The notes under the pieces are model-generated. The model searched no databases and was not told the DNA's origin. It worked only from the letters and a program-made list of their open reading frames with translations. Shown piece by piece: positions 36,901 to 46,737 of a stretch of DNA of 64,000 nucleotides. The stretch's first letter is position 1, and each line of letters starts with the position of its first letter. Location of the stretch: contig OX246741.1 of the NCBI GenBank assembly GCA_945910005.1, forward strand, positions 2,466,001 through 2,530,000. The letters are read 5' to 3'. Source of the stretch: Isoperla grammatica (lineage: Eukaryota > Arthropoda > Insecta > Plecoptera > Perlodidae). The translations under genes were made by a program, and so were the position numbers.

Positions 36901-36993
36901 TTCAATCTCCACTCAAAGAAATGGCTCCTTACAGAGTCAATAAGCTTTATAAACAATGTTATAAACTGTAAATCATTCACTAAGTCAATATAA
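33925..36993 (+). CDS. LINE ORF2: endonuclease-reverse transcriptase
   Basis: 1022 codons without a stop. Endonuclease, about residues 45-260: N51 in HVNIRG, E80 in LTE, D184 and N186 in GDIN, D227-H228 in CIDH, D251-H252 in TDHYA, so the metal and catalytic set looks complete. A linker (about 270-480) precedes the reverse transcriptase (about 540-830), with NYRPISLL, FLDLAKAFD (D638), GVPQGTVLGP and the FADD box at 725-728. A thumb-like region follows with YLGIQID. Late in the protein a CKSC/CDCH cysteine cluster lies between the palm and YLG, which is unusual in position. The protein nicks DNA and primes cDNA synthesis from the element RNA. Nothing looks broken, so the enzyme could be functional although ORF1 is truncated. 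Confidence 0.93.
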   Translation: MIRLDDDPRADYNFDFILDQSRTSPSVTCDNPSQLEQLYGNYDGLRVFHVNIRGITSHFDELSAILQDTGTPFDVVVLTETQLRSDTSQIHMHGYSTHNFTNKNTSHDGVTILSRNNSIDSIECHGSKSFTQANVIHLKVSQSNVTYYILAIYRSPSMNIKLFIDELCNETKQMTGDHQIIIGDININTLESMTLTNDYLNMLHSRGFVQYITDPTRVTSMTSSCIDHIFLKQSEKKTEATSAILSATMTDHYATCIGFKHKHLVNKNKPNVDTKKLNERKEVKKTNYDLLRHNLSLESWFKVLSDNNPDSATNTFVQILQTQIDKATRSVNTNSSSKFKIKPWITNGIIKSIRTRDKLHRKVLLNPNNTLISDHYKRYRNYLNLLIKKTKNDYYRDKLKANNGDKKKLWQIINEITNNNTKPASITNILTEDGTLTTKDAPREVADTFVDYFSDVGEKMAYNIQNKNVPDADGQDDDEPRNTNSIFMSPVTIEELMQYINEMDPATATGPDNISTKTIQTTKDLITIPLVHIINKSFETGIYPTIFKIAHIKPIYKKGKRTLISNYRPISLLNNLSKLHEKCIKTRINSFLETNKLLSPNQYGFRTNKSTEDATLSLTTEIYKSIDGNKKPLAIFLDLAKAFDTISHRLLLLKLENIGIRGITLDLIKSYIQDRQQFANINNTISKPRVIKYGVPQGTVLGPLLFLIFINDLCSLNANCKIVTFADDTVLLFSSDSWLNVHLLAELGLRKIFQWLNKNLLTLNKEKTTYMTFSLQATSEPDGLILKLHDSDCKSCNQQCDCHKLAKTTSTRYLGIQIDQHLRWNEHIQLITKKIRYTMTSMYSLRNILTFENLKIVYFALIQSILQYGIIVWGGAYDTHMQQLMSLQNTVLKIILKLDRYHPTNNLYINTRILEIRKLYVLSLLRSMHANKISLPPDPTQSYKLVTRSRSNKEIFNHRVNKGIQQRHATFLGPKLYNILPIQTRNIKSKQLFNLHSKKWLLTESISFINNVINCKSFTKSI

Positions 36994-37495
36994 AAACACG
37001 TGATATATGTCTCGTAAACTACTGTAACAAAAATACTGTTCATCACACTGAAAAAGCTAACTTTAGGAATATTTAACTATAATTTGAAGGAAAGTTTTAA
37101 ATATCTGGAACTAAATATGTGTATCTAATGCTCCTGTAAGCATGCCACTCTAAAATCTAAACCTGTTCATAACCTACCAATATTTACTATGTTTCCATTT
37201 AACACTTATAAATGGTTAACCGTTAACTTTAGTTAGTTATTAATAATTATTTTTAAGATTAGTTATAGTTTGCTGTACGTTAATCTATTGTACGACAGAA
37301 ATGACTATAGTAATATGTATACGTTAAAATGTTTGATGTGCTACCCAATTACCATTATTGTTCATGTATTGTTTACATTCATAATAAGAAAAAGTATGCT
37401 CCGCCTCAAGTGTTATCTTATTGGAGCATACAAATTTCATAATGTATCATCCATGTATACACAAATGGGAAAAATAAATAAAAACTAAAAAAACT
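36994..37495 (+). other. LINE 3' untranslated region
   Basis: AT-rich, non-coding, ending in an A-rich segment with aaataaa motifs near 37470. The end of the element is placed at the last A-rich run before sequence of different character. Confidence 0.6.
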
Positions 37496-37646
37496 AAACT
37501 AACGTACTGGCGAACAAGAAATTCGTACTCTAGTCTAAACTGATCCAAGTTAAGATATGTTGGCGCTGTACAAATATGATCCTTCAAAGATATATATTAC
37601 ACGTATTATGTTTATTGTGAAATAACGTTTGAATCGTATCTAAATC

Positions 37647-38217
37647 AACGTTCAATTAAGTCCCTCTTCTAGCTAAAACGTTCAACTAAGTCCTACTTGT
37701 AGCTAACGTTCAACTAAGTCCCACTTCTAGCTAACGTTCAACTAAGTCCCACTTCTAGCTAACGTTCAACTAAGTCCCACTGCTAGCTAACGTGCAACTA
37801 AGTCCCACTTATAGCTAAAGTTCAACTAAGTCCCACTTATAGCAAACGTTCAACTAAATCCCACTTCTAGCTAACGTTCAACTAAGTCCCACTTCTAGCT
37901 AACGTTCAACTAAGTCCCACTTCTAGCTAACGTTCAACTAAGTCCCACTGCTAGCTAACGTTCAACTAAGTCCCTCTTCTAGCTAACGTTCAACTAAGTC
38001 CCACTTATAGCTAACGTTCAACTTAGTCCCACTTATAGCAAACGTTCAACTAAATCCCACTTCTAGCTAACGTTCAACTAAGTCCCACTTCTAGCTAACG
38101 TTCAACTAAGTCCCACTTCTAGCTAACGTTCAACTAAGTCCCACTTCTAGCTAACGTTCAACTAAGTCCCTCTTCTAGCTAACGTTCAACTAAGTCCCAC
38201 TTCTAGCTAACGTTCAA
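37647..38217. repeat. 28-bp minisatellite, about 20 copies
   Basis: Head-to-tail units of ctaacgttcaactaagtccc plus an 8-base ending (acttctag and variants actgctag, acttatag, tcttctag). A few units vary in length or base (ctaaaacg, aactaaatc, agcaaacg). Several variants recur in the same order, suggesting duplication of multi-unit blocks. No spacers, so not CRISPR-like. Confidence 0.95.
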
Positions 38218-39458
38218 GCATGTTGTATCACTTCCATCTGACGCCCTTGTATATTATTCTGCAATGCCCATCCAACCGTAATATATGGTTATGGTTTAAA
38301 GTACATCACCACAGGGAAATGGCGACTTGAATTATCTCAAACTATACGTTCGTTTACCGGTTCACACAAGAGTAATAAATATTTTAACCACGCATTACTT
38401 ATTCGGCGATAAAACGATAGCACGGTAGTATAATTATTATTGTTTTCTGGAGTTCTTGAAAAGTGGGTTATGCTTGCGCCAGATGGTATTAATTGTTCTC
38501 ATATAAAATAGTTTTATAGCCATATAATAGGTCATAACATTCAGAATACCATAAATTCATGTATGATATAGAACGAAGAGAAGGATACTATATTTTCATA
38601 TATGTTTTTAGCGTATAGTAAAAACTGAGACGTGCATTAATTTCAGAAGCATTTCTTGTAAGAAATAAGAACTTTAATAACAACCGTATTATCAGACATC
38701 TTTCCCCTTCTCGACTAATAGCGATTTTGAGTTAGAAATTTGAAAGTTATCTGAAGAAAATCATTATCTGTTTACCATATCTGAAATTGAAGAGGAAATC
38801 AGATTCAAAAGCAGGTCAACACATTCATGATCTCACTTAGTCTAACACAGAGTTGGTTGTGTCACACTTGAAACTGTAGCGCAGTTGATCAAGGTAAGTG
38901 GCAGAGTTGGTACGTACTTCAATAATTCACAATTATTTCTTACGTTACTTGAAATAACGATGTTGTAAGAGGATGTGCTTGTATGAGTTTCTAGTTGTTC
39001 CCAATGAACCAAACCGATCTTTCGTCACAGTAGTGTGAGTCCTGGCCCCAGTTTCAATACCGATCGCTGGTTGGCCAATACTTCATGAGCTATGACGCTA
39101 GCGTCAGTAAGATTACTTCTGGAACAACTATACTCAAGTATGTGTGCGTGTGCGTGTCCTAACAAGTGGAGTATATGACGTCATGGATGTCGCATATGAC
39201 GTCAGACCTTAACTTTTCAACGCTTCTTCATATCGCTGAAACTTAAGACATTTTATACGGGAGTTTCCGACCTGAATATCTTACAAGGACGTCTATGGTC
39301 ACTTGAAATATTTACACGTCGCTTCCCTCAACCACACCTCAAAACTTTAACTATCGCTGCATGTTGGTACTTCCTTCGTGTGACTACAGACTACACTGAC
39401 GCGCTGCTCGAGTAGGTTTGTTATCATCATTTATAACATAGTTGCATAATATTCAGTA
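38218..39458. other. Non-coding stretch with two CRE motifs
   Basis: No coding sequence recognised. Two perfect TGACGTCA motifs are annotated separately at 39176 and 39197. Confidence 0.5.
39176..39204. promoter_or_regulatory. Paired cAMP-response-element motifs
   Basis: Perfect palindromic TGACGTCA at 39176-39183 and again at 39197-39204, 21 bp apart, or about two helical turns. This is the consensus CREB/ATF site. No transcript start can be assigned nearby, so any regulatory role is inference. Confidence 0.4.
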
Positions 39459-39604
39459 GTTGGCGCTCACAAGGAGCAATACTCTACGATGCGTGTGCGG
39501 GAGATTGGCCAGGATATTCTTGTGTGTGGTGGTTGGCGCTCACAAGGAGCAATACTCTACGATGCGTGTGCGGGAGATTGGCCAGGATATTCTTGTGTGT
39601 GGTG
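39459..39604. repeat. 73-bp tandem duplication
   Basis: gttggcgctcacaaggagca starts at 39459 and again at 39532; the two 73-bp units look identical, so the duplication is recent. Confidence 0.95.
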
Positions 39605-40300
39605 CTGGCGTGCTGGCGTTGTGAGCATTTGAGTGGAGAATTGTTCGTTTTTATGATGTTCTCTGGTCAACGCCTTCTTGCTGTCTTTATTTGGACCTAT
39701 CTTCCCCGCATTTGTAAAGTAGTACCACATAACGATGTATACAGGATAGCGAAACTTGCATATATACCTCGTTTTGGCTTGTGACTTAAATAGTAAACAA
39801 ACTTATGATAGTATTGGTTGTTACGGAACAAAATGTTCGTTTACCTACTCAGTACCATGTGAAAAGTAATATTCAAGTACATTAGTCGGCAATGCAGACA
39901 CCTGTAGGACATTTAATGGAGGTGCTTGACCTGGCCAAGTTCAGGGTGAAATCATTATCGTTGATGTTCAAGGTTAAACTCAACATTCGCGGCATTTAGC
40001 GTGAAGTGGGCTCTTAACACGCACCCGTATGCACTCTCTGCCACCCCGCTGATATTATGGGGAATAATTGGTGTACAACGCCCAAGCATCATTAACGCTT
40101 TTAACAGTCTTTGGCGATGGAGGCGGCGCAGTGTTGCTATAGGTGATGCTCTTAGTTTAGAGGCTGCGAACTCGAGTCCAGTCGAAGCACTTTTCGAAGT
40201 GTCTAGTCAAGGACATTTAAACGTAATTGTCTCGAACAAGGCTGAGCTTTTTTCAGTTTTGTTTATATCTGCCAATAGAGGACCTAATAAAAATTATGAT
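39605..40300. other. Non-coding stretch
   Basis: A 101-codon frame (40001-40306) runs into the dispersed repeat tail and has no recognisable domain, so it is not called. A segment at about 40237-40300 recurs, diverged, at 40528-40603. Confidence 0.5.
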
Positions 40301-40429
40301 AAATAAATAAAATAAAATAAATTCAGATTTAGAGTCTACCCACTCAGTAACTAAACTGATTTCCAGTGGGGGACTTTAATTTTAAGTGACTAAACCAACC
40401 CTGTAGGCTCCAAACACCATCGACGAGTG
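40301..40429 (-). repeat. Dispersed retroposon-like repeat, copy 3 (truncated)
   Basis: Tail (aaataaataaaataaaataa) plus about 105 bp matching the tail-proximal half of the family at 22112 and 26475. Homology stops after cgacgagtg at 40429. Loss of the end away from the tail is the usual 5' truncation of retroposons. Confidence 0.75.
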
Positions 40430-42060
40430 TACAAGTCAATAAAACATCCCCACGTCTTCCATCTAACAAGAGTTTAGTTGTAAATGCGTATTCTTTAAAG
40501 TGTAGCGTCCAGGACATACATACTCAATTATCTCGATCAAGGCTGTTTTTTTTTTTTGCAGTTTTGTTTATACCTACCAACAGAGGGCCTAATGCTATTA
40601 TGATGGAGTGTTCAAGTTGGTTGAACATTTTACATACCCACGTCTTCTATAATATCAAGAGTTTACGTGTAAATGCGGTTTCTTTTCGACGATACTACTG
40701 ACTGAAGGGCTCTTCCGGAGTGTCCCAAGTATTTATATGTATAATTATGCTTAACACATATCTACATTGATAAAGGCTTAGAATTCTGGTAGTAATTTAT
40801 TAATTATTTGTCGTGTTTTACTAATTTTGTTCCCATTTTACTTTTTATTCGTAGCTTATTTGATTTGGTCAGTTAGATATTAAATAGGTCTACAGCTACA
40901 TTAAAACAAGCATATAATCACGTTACAATAAATGGTTTATGTGTTTCCGATTTTTATAGTTTCATTGACAACAATTAAAATCTTTTTAGGATTTAAATTT
41001 CCCATCCGAGTCCTGTTTAGCAATGAAATTATCCCTAATGGTGTTTAAAAATAAGAACTGTTTTATTCCTTTTTAAATCTTTAATTCCCTAAGGGTTTGG
41101 GCGTAGTACATCAAAGTGGCCGTTTGATGAAATCTTATTTGCAACTTCTTTTGAGGAACTGCTTTCGCTCATAAGAAATTTATACCTTGAGGGCCATTTA
41201 AAAAGATATTTTAAGATGGTGACATGAATGATTTATCAAAGGATTTTACGTCTCAAAGAAGACTCGACTATCTCCTAAAATTCATTTCTACATGAGGCTC
41301 TTATCATAGTATGAGAGCCTAATTGGCTGGTACGGACGGGTTAAAGTAAGACGGTGAAAGCGGCAAGGTAGTTTTCTCTTCAACCCACTCAACTAGAAAA
41401 TTCCATAAGATGCTACTTACAACGTCTAGCGCGATCAAAGGTGGAGCTCTACTCTATCACGCCACTTGGCAGCCTACTACTTAGGGCCGCCTCCCGTCCT
41501 AGGATTAGACAACTAAAAGTGGCGTCTAACTACAAACAAGAGCGTTTATTGGTTCTAGCCCGGCTTTAACTACTATCTCAAAGTAAGGACTAAATATTAG
41601 TCTGCTATTATGAACTTCGGATAAATATTTAGTAAGCTACTAGTTTGTTTTCATCATCATAGCCAGGCCTCCCATTGGTTGTTAGAAGCCTTGTAAATAT
41701 TTATCCGCAGTGCATAGTATTGGGCCTGTAGCTGCCTTCTAATCACAACTATACTGCATTTAGTTCATTGTGGATGTCTTTGAATTATATCTAGGCAAGC
41801 TGAACAGTTTACAACACTCAAGTACCACGGAAATATCGTAGAACAATTTACCGACAGCAGATTTTTGTATCCAGTACAATACTATAAATCATAGATCTCA
41901 ACTTATTTCAGAATGTACTTGATCGTTTCAGTAAATTGAATGTTCTTTTGTGAATGCTTTCAATTTTATTTTCATCTTCTACCGTGAAATCTCGTTGGAG
42001 ATATTTCATTTCAAGAAAATAAAGAATTGTTACCTGTGGTGAAACTGACTGAAATTAAAT
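40430..42060. other. Non-coding stretch
   Basis: No coding sequence recognised. A diverged copy of about 40237-40300 lies at 40528-40603. The block 41320-41720 is less AT-rich than its surroundings and has several clustered ATTGG/CCAAT-like boxes. Confidence 0.45.
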
Positions 42061-42061
42061 A

Positions 42062-42140
42062 ATAGCTCCGACTGGGATTCGCACTCAGGTCTCTTGATGA
42101 TGGTGAATGCTTTTACCACAACGCCTCTCATCGCTAGGTT
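42062..42140 (-). repeat. tRNA-like fragment
   Basis: On the minus strand tggtaaaagca (A-box-like) is followed about 35 bases later by gtgcgaatccc (B-box-like). The ends do not form an acceptor stem, so it is a tRNA relic or SINE head rather than a working tRNA gene. Confidence 0.35.
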
Positions 42141-42158
42141 ACAGTATTACACTATAGT

Positions 42159-42197
42159 GAGTATGAGTATGAGTATGAGTATGTGAATGAGTATGAT
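42159..42197. repeat. (GAGTAT)n short tandem repeat
   Basis: About six hexamers with minor interruptions. Confidence 0.85.
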
Positions 42198-43665
42198 GTG
42201 TATAAGTATGCGTTCGATCTTTATTGTTGAGGTTTGCTTTCACTTTTTATAACCTACCTTATTTGCGTACAATATATTACCATTTCAGCTGTTGATAATG
42301 ATGATTAGCTGCGAATATCTACAAATTTATAATAATTACTTTTATTAGTTATTTTATGTTTGCTATACAATACTTTTGTATTAGTTTTTATGCTACGTAG
42401 AAGTTGGCAAAGAGAAAATGATGTACACAAAAAGTAGTATAAAAAAATGTTTCAACGAATCTGTTCTAATTATACGAAGCGACGAAATCGCTCTCATGTC
42501 AGAAACCCAATCGATGCCACTTTTTATTAGCGGCATTGTTCTATTTGCGGCTGCTAGAAATTCTCAGCTCACCGCGATCAAATTCCAGCTTTGTCGATTC
42601 AACGCAGGTCAGCGCAGTCATTGTTGTGGACATCATTTCCTGCGCCGTGAACGCTCGTGACAACCGGCCTAACGACTTTTACCCCCCCCCCCCTCCCCCC
42701 ACCCTCGTCACGCGTCATCTGTTATCGAGACTTTCTTTGATTGCCCCCCACCTCCCCCCTCCCTTGGACACTTATACTAGGATATCTGGAGATGTATTCT
42801 TAAGATTTACTCCAGCTTCCATCTTGGGTGACTGAAATACATAGCACGGGAAAAAGAGGGGTGGATGGGAGGGGAGGGAAGAATCACCAACAAGGGAGGC
42901 TATAAATGCGTTTAACTTTAGTGAATCATGGGCGATAACTTTGAAAGGGATGTTTTCTATGAAATGTGTTGTATGTGACAAAATGCGTCCTTGCCCTTTA
43001 AGTGTAAAAATTGTAAATTAACGCAAATTTAAAAAAAATGAGCAACTGTATTAGTTCTTTTAATCCTTTCGATCCAAACATCACAAATATTTTCTTATTT
43101 TTTTGCTGGAATGTGTGGTGTTATAAATAATATAATTGCTATTTTTGACCAGCTATTCAATTCAATCATTGTATTTTCCTCACTGCCAAACACAACTCGT
43201 AAAGTGCGGAAATAAAGTGAGATGAAACGCGACACATGATGGATAAATGGACGCGAAAAATGTGACAACCACACTGTTTTACGTCCCTACATTTGTTCAC
43301 GTGGTCGTTATAATATGTCAACAAAGGCGAGATTGAATAGGCAGTTTGTCCAGTTAATTAAGTGCAAGTAGGCGTTAGAACAAGGTAAAAGAAAAGTAAA
43401 AAGTTAATTTGGTATGCACAAAAGCAAAAAAGATGAAATAAAAGGTTTAAAAGGTTTAGCGCCCATCGACGGATGACATACCTTAGTCGGACGAAGTGGT
43501 GTCTGTATTATTATAGTTTTCTTCATGCTATTAACATTATAGGTGAGTAGTTGTTCTATTAATCCTCTCTTTTTTTAACATACGAACAAAATTCAACATT
43601 ATTGGGGTGAAAAGCTAATACAGCCCTGCTCTTGTGGACTTGAAGTGTCATCAAGAAGAAGTTAT
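42198..43665. other. Non-coding stretch
   Basis: No gene recognised. The overlapping short frames at 42418-42835 have no domain signature and cross a poly-C tract (about 42682-42700). Confidence 0.5.
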
Positions 43666-43750
43666 TACTTACTTACTTACTTACTTACTTACATACTTAC
43701 TTACTAACTTAAGTAGAAGAAGAAGAAGAAGAAAAAGAAGAAGAAGTGGA
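43666..43750. repeat. (ACTT)n and (GAA)n microsatellites
   Basis: An acttactt tract (43667-43707) is followed within a few bases by a gaagaagaa tract (43716-43747). Confidence 0.9.
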
Positions 43751-43849
43751 ATAAGAAGGTAATGAGAGAGTATTGCGTTCTCTCATAATATCTCGCAGAT
43801 ATGCTTCTTTGCATGTGCAGAGTCGAGGCAATCGTAAACCATATTAATA

Positions 43850-44075
43850 ATGTGCCAAGTCCCAAAGAAGTACCTCTACCTCGTGCCTTGACCTACCCGA
43901 GCTCGCGGGGGCACCCGAACATAAATGAAATAATCCCCGGGAAAACTTCATGAACGAGGACCCAGGGAACGGGAATCTGTTAAGTTTCATGCGCCCTCCG
44001 CATCGCATCCTGCGGGAGTGGGGAGAGCTCTCCGGCATGCAATAAGAATGTTTATTGGTCCGCTGCGGCATTCCT
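43850..44075. other. GC-rich block of unknown function
   Basis: About 225 bp clearly richer in G+C than its flanks, with gagctcgcgggggcaccc and ccccgggaaaacttcatgaa. An 84-codon minus-strand frame covers it but has no recognisable domain or splice sites. It may be a conserved regulatory element, a captured exon or foreign-looking repeat. Confidence 0.35.
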
Positions 44076-44515
44076 CGGTGCAGGGGTGTACAAGGCAACT
44101 AGTTGCTCAGGTTCCTTGAAGCAGGGGTGTACAGAATAGCGCTAGCGGTCCTCGGTGCAGAGGTGTACAAGGCAACTAGTTGCTCAGGTTCCTTGAAGCA
44201 GGGGTGTACACTATATTACAATAGCGCTAGCGGTCCTCGGTGCAGGGATGTAGCAAGGCAAGTAGTTGCTTAGGTTCCTCGGTGCAGGGGTGTAGCAAGG
44301 CAAGTATAGTTGCTTAGGTTCCTTGAAGCAGGGGTGTACAGTGTACACTCTTTAACAATAGCGCTAGCGGTCATCGGTGCAGGGGTGTACAAGGCAAGTA
44401 GTTGCTTCAGTTCCTTGAAGCAGGGGGTGTACACTATTTAACATTAGCGCTAGTTGTCTTCGGTTTAAGAGTGTAACAAGCAGTTACTTCGGGTATTTGT
44501 AACAGGGGTGTATAA
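44076..44515. repeat. Irregular tandem array (75-100 bp units)
   Basis: Units starting cggtgcag or a variant recur near 44078, 44153, 44238, 44279, 44375 and 44460. Each includes ggggtgtacaaggcaa, tagttgct, gttccttgaagcaggggtgt and often agcgctagcgg. Unit lengths vary because inner segments are lost or duplicated. Confidence 0.85.
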
Positions 44516-46737
44516 GGTAGTTTCGTACAGAAGGACTTTACAAAAATCACCATTATTAATCCTTGGTAATAGGGAATTTGAAAGGGAGCAGAATAAATGG
44601 TGTAGTAGCAGCGGCGTTAAAGTAGCAGCAACATTAGTAATTGACAAATTACTTAAATAGAGGATGGAAGAAAGATGTTGGTCGTTATAACAACGGTATG
44701 TATCTGTTTTGTTATTCGTATTTCTAATCTCTAAGTTTTGGTTTTGGAATAAGCTACTTAGTGTTTTACCAGAAGATTAGTCTTTTGTTTTGTTAAATAC
44801 AGTGTTTGTGTCATTTTTTAATACAACTAAATATGCAATAAGAACTTGTTTTTTGTAAACTTAAATGGTGCGTACATTTTGCACTCAGTTTCATTAAAAT
44901 CTTCTATATTGAACGTCATTCTACTCGATCTGCATCAAAAATTAATGCCCCCCCCCCTCCCGCCCCCCCTCCCGCCCCCTCTAGCATCACCACAAAAACA
45001 TTAATTATTTCGATGGTCGTCGCGGTTTCCTAAACCAGGTCTTAACATAACCACGTGATTAACATTGTATTAGGTTCGTTCCTCGGTTTTAGGCAAATTT
45101 GTTCCCTATTGCCGTAACCCCCCCCCCCCCCTCCCCTCCTCCCCCCCAACATTCACTTTGTTTTGTGAGCGAGGGGAACTCGTGCATTTCTGACGATGTA
45201 CTCAACCTCAAAGATCCGGAGAATTCGTCGATTTTGCTCTCTTAGAATATTCGAAATATTCCCCAATGTTGCAACATCTCTCGTATCTTCGGACCTCGTT
45301 CACTAACCTGGCAGCAGGAATATGGTTTCATCAATATCCATGTATTGCTACATGAAAACAACGCTGTCAACGGAGAGGTTCTACTTAGAACCGATAAAAA
45401 GGTTTCACTGTAAACAACTGTTTTATCGACTCTTCCAGGGCCAACCGACCCAGATTAGAGCCTCACCGGTAGCGTCGCTAAGTCGCTAACAAACATGTGC
45501 CGGCGATAGAAACGTACAACCGCTTGGAATTATAATGTTATTAGAACTTTGAATCATAGTTTAATTAAGTTAATTTAGGGCAATTGTTTAATTATGGCTA
45601 AACCTTTATAGTAATAAGATATAAACTTTCATTTATCTTGTGCTCACGCTCTATTAAAAGAAAATTAACGATTTTAAGGTTATGTGTAAAATGGCGTACT
45701 TATTTGGAAGTGGGCTCTATTATGAGGCATATACCAAATGCATATACCTTTAACCAAACCTCTACTAGAATATTTACAGCTCCATGTAACATGTAACGTC
45801 TGTCTACGCAGCATTTCACCTGCGACCTAAACTTACTACTTAATAGAAAGCAAGTTCGTTAGATTAAAGCACATAAACCTCGGTGGGTGTAGTAGTTGGA
45901 CTGTTTTATCTGCCGAGCAGCCCCAGTAGCAATAACGTGCGTCGCTTGGGATCCGTCAATAACGAAGAGCGGCCGTGATGTTTGGCCTGCACGAAGTTAT
46001 GTCGTTTAATGCGGAGACGAGTTTTGTTAGCCCCCGACGCCCCCGCTGCGAAATGTTTTATCACAGTTTCGGTTGTAATCGCGTCGGCCGCAAATGGGCG
46101 CTATCTTCATTGACTTCCCGCACTTTATATCCCTGTTGTCCCCCACGAAAAGATGCCGACGAAATAATATCAAATTCACTCGCGGCGCCGTATCAAAAGG
46201 ATCTGAAGGAAACAACTACCCCCCTAAGATGTGACCGTGAGGGGGTTATTCTATTACACAATTTCCAACGGGGGAGTTTTGAGGCGCATCTCAAACAAGT
46301 TTTCTTTTCTATCACTTTCGTGGCTCCCTTTTATTTCCTTTTCTTTCCCCGTGTTTTAAATTTAAAGTACTCTCAATGATTTGAGGTTTCAATTTTATTC
46401 GCACGAGTGGTAACTTTGGACAGATCCCTTTTCGCTGTTGTATGGATGTAGTATGTACTTTATATTTACTGACAGGCATCAAAGAAATACAGAATGTTGT
46501 TTTATATACAGCCATTCTAAAATGTTTACAACCCTACGTACGACACTGGTAAATGGGCGTACAAAATGGATTCATTGTGTGTAAAGACTTTTTCAAACTT
46601 GAAAACATTTAAAAATAAACATGTAGATTGTAGGAACCAGTTATGTTGAAACACGCTGAATAACTTTCCTTGAAACTTGAATTTGGAATTGTTAATTGGG
46701 GGAAAACGGCAAAAGAAAGAATGAAACGAATAGTCCA
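44516..46737. other. Non-coding stretch with C-rich tracts and a CpG-rich block
   Basis: C-rich tracts at 44948-44980 and 45118-45148. The segment 45960-46280 is CpG-rich with an open frame (45975-46379, 134 codons) that I do not recognise; its composition suits a regulatory island better than a coding exon. Confidence 0.45.

Larger units (their letters stand above)
33185..37495 (+). mobile_element. Non-LTR retrotransposon (CR1/Jockey-type), 5'-truncated
   Basis: A LINE on the plus strand: the C-terminal half of ORF1, a 290-bp spacer, intact ORF2, a 3' region of about 500 bp, and an A-rich end (aaataaataaaaactaaaaa, about 37470-37490). The apurinic-type endonuclease N-terminal to the reverse transcriptase, plus a separate ORF1, fits the CR1/L2/Jockey group; the exact clade needs a tree. 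The left edge is set only by where ORF1-like coding begins and could lie some tens of bases either way. No clear target-site duplication was found. Confidence 0.85.

Noticed and set aside
33185..37495. Target-site duplication around the LINE
   Set aside because: Short A-rich matches at the two ends are no better than chance, and the exact 5' edge is uncertain.
37647..38217. Possible CRISPR array
   Set aside because: Units are contiguous with no unique spacers and the genome is eukaryotic; it is a minisatellite.
43844..44098. 84-codon minus-strand frame
   Set aside because: Product not recognisable, no splice context, and its start lies in the adjacent tandem array.
45975..46379. 134-codon frame in a CpG-rich block
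   Set aside because: No recognisable domain, ends in low-complexity hydrophobic residues, and is overlapped by a minus-strand frame.
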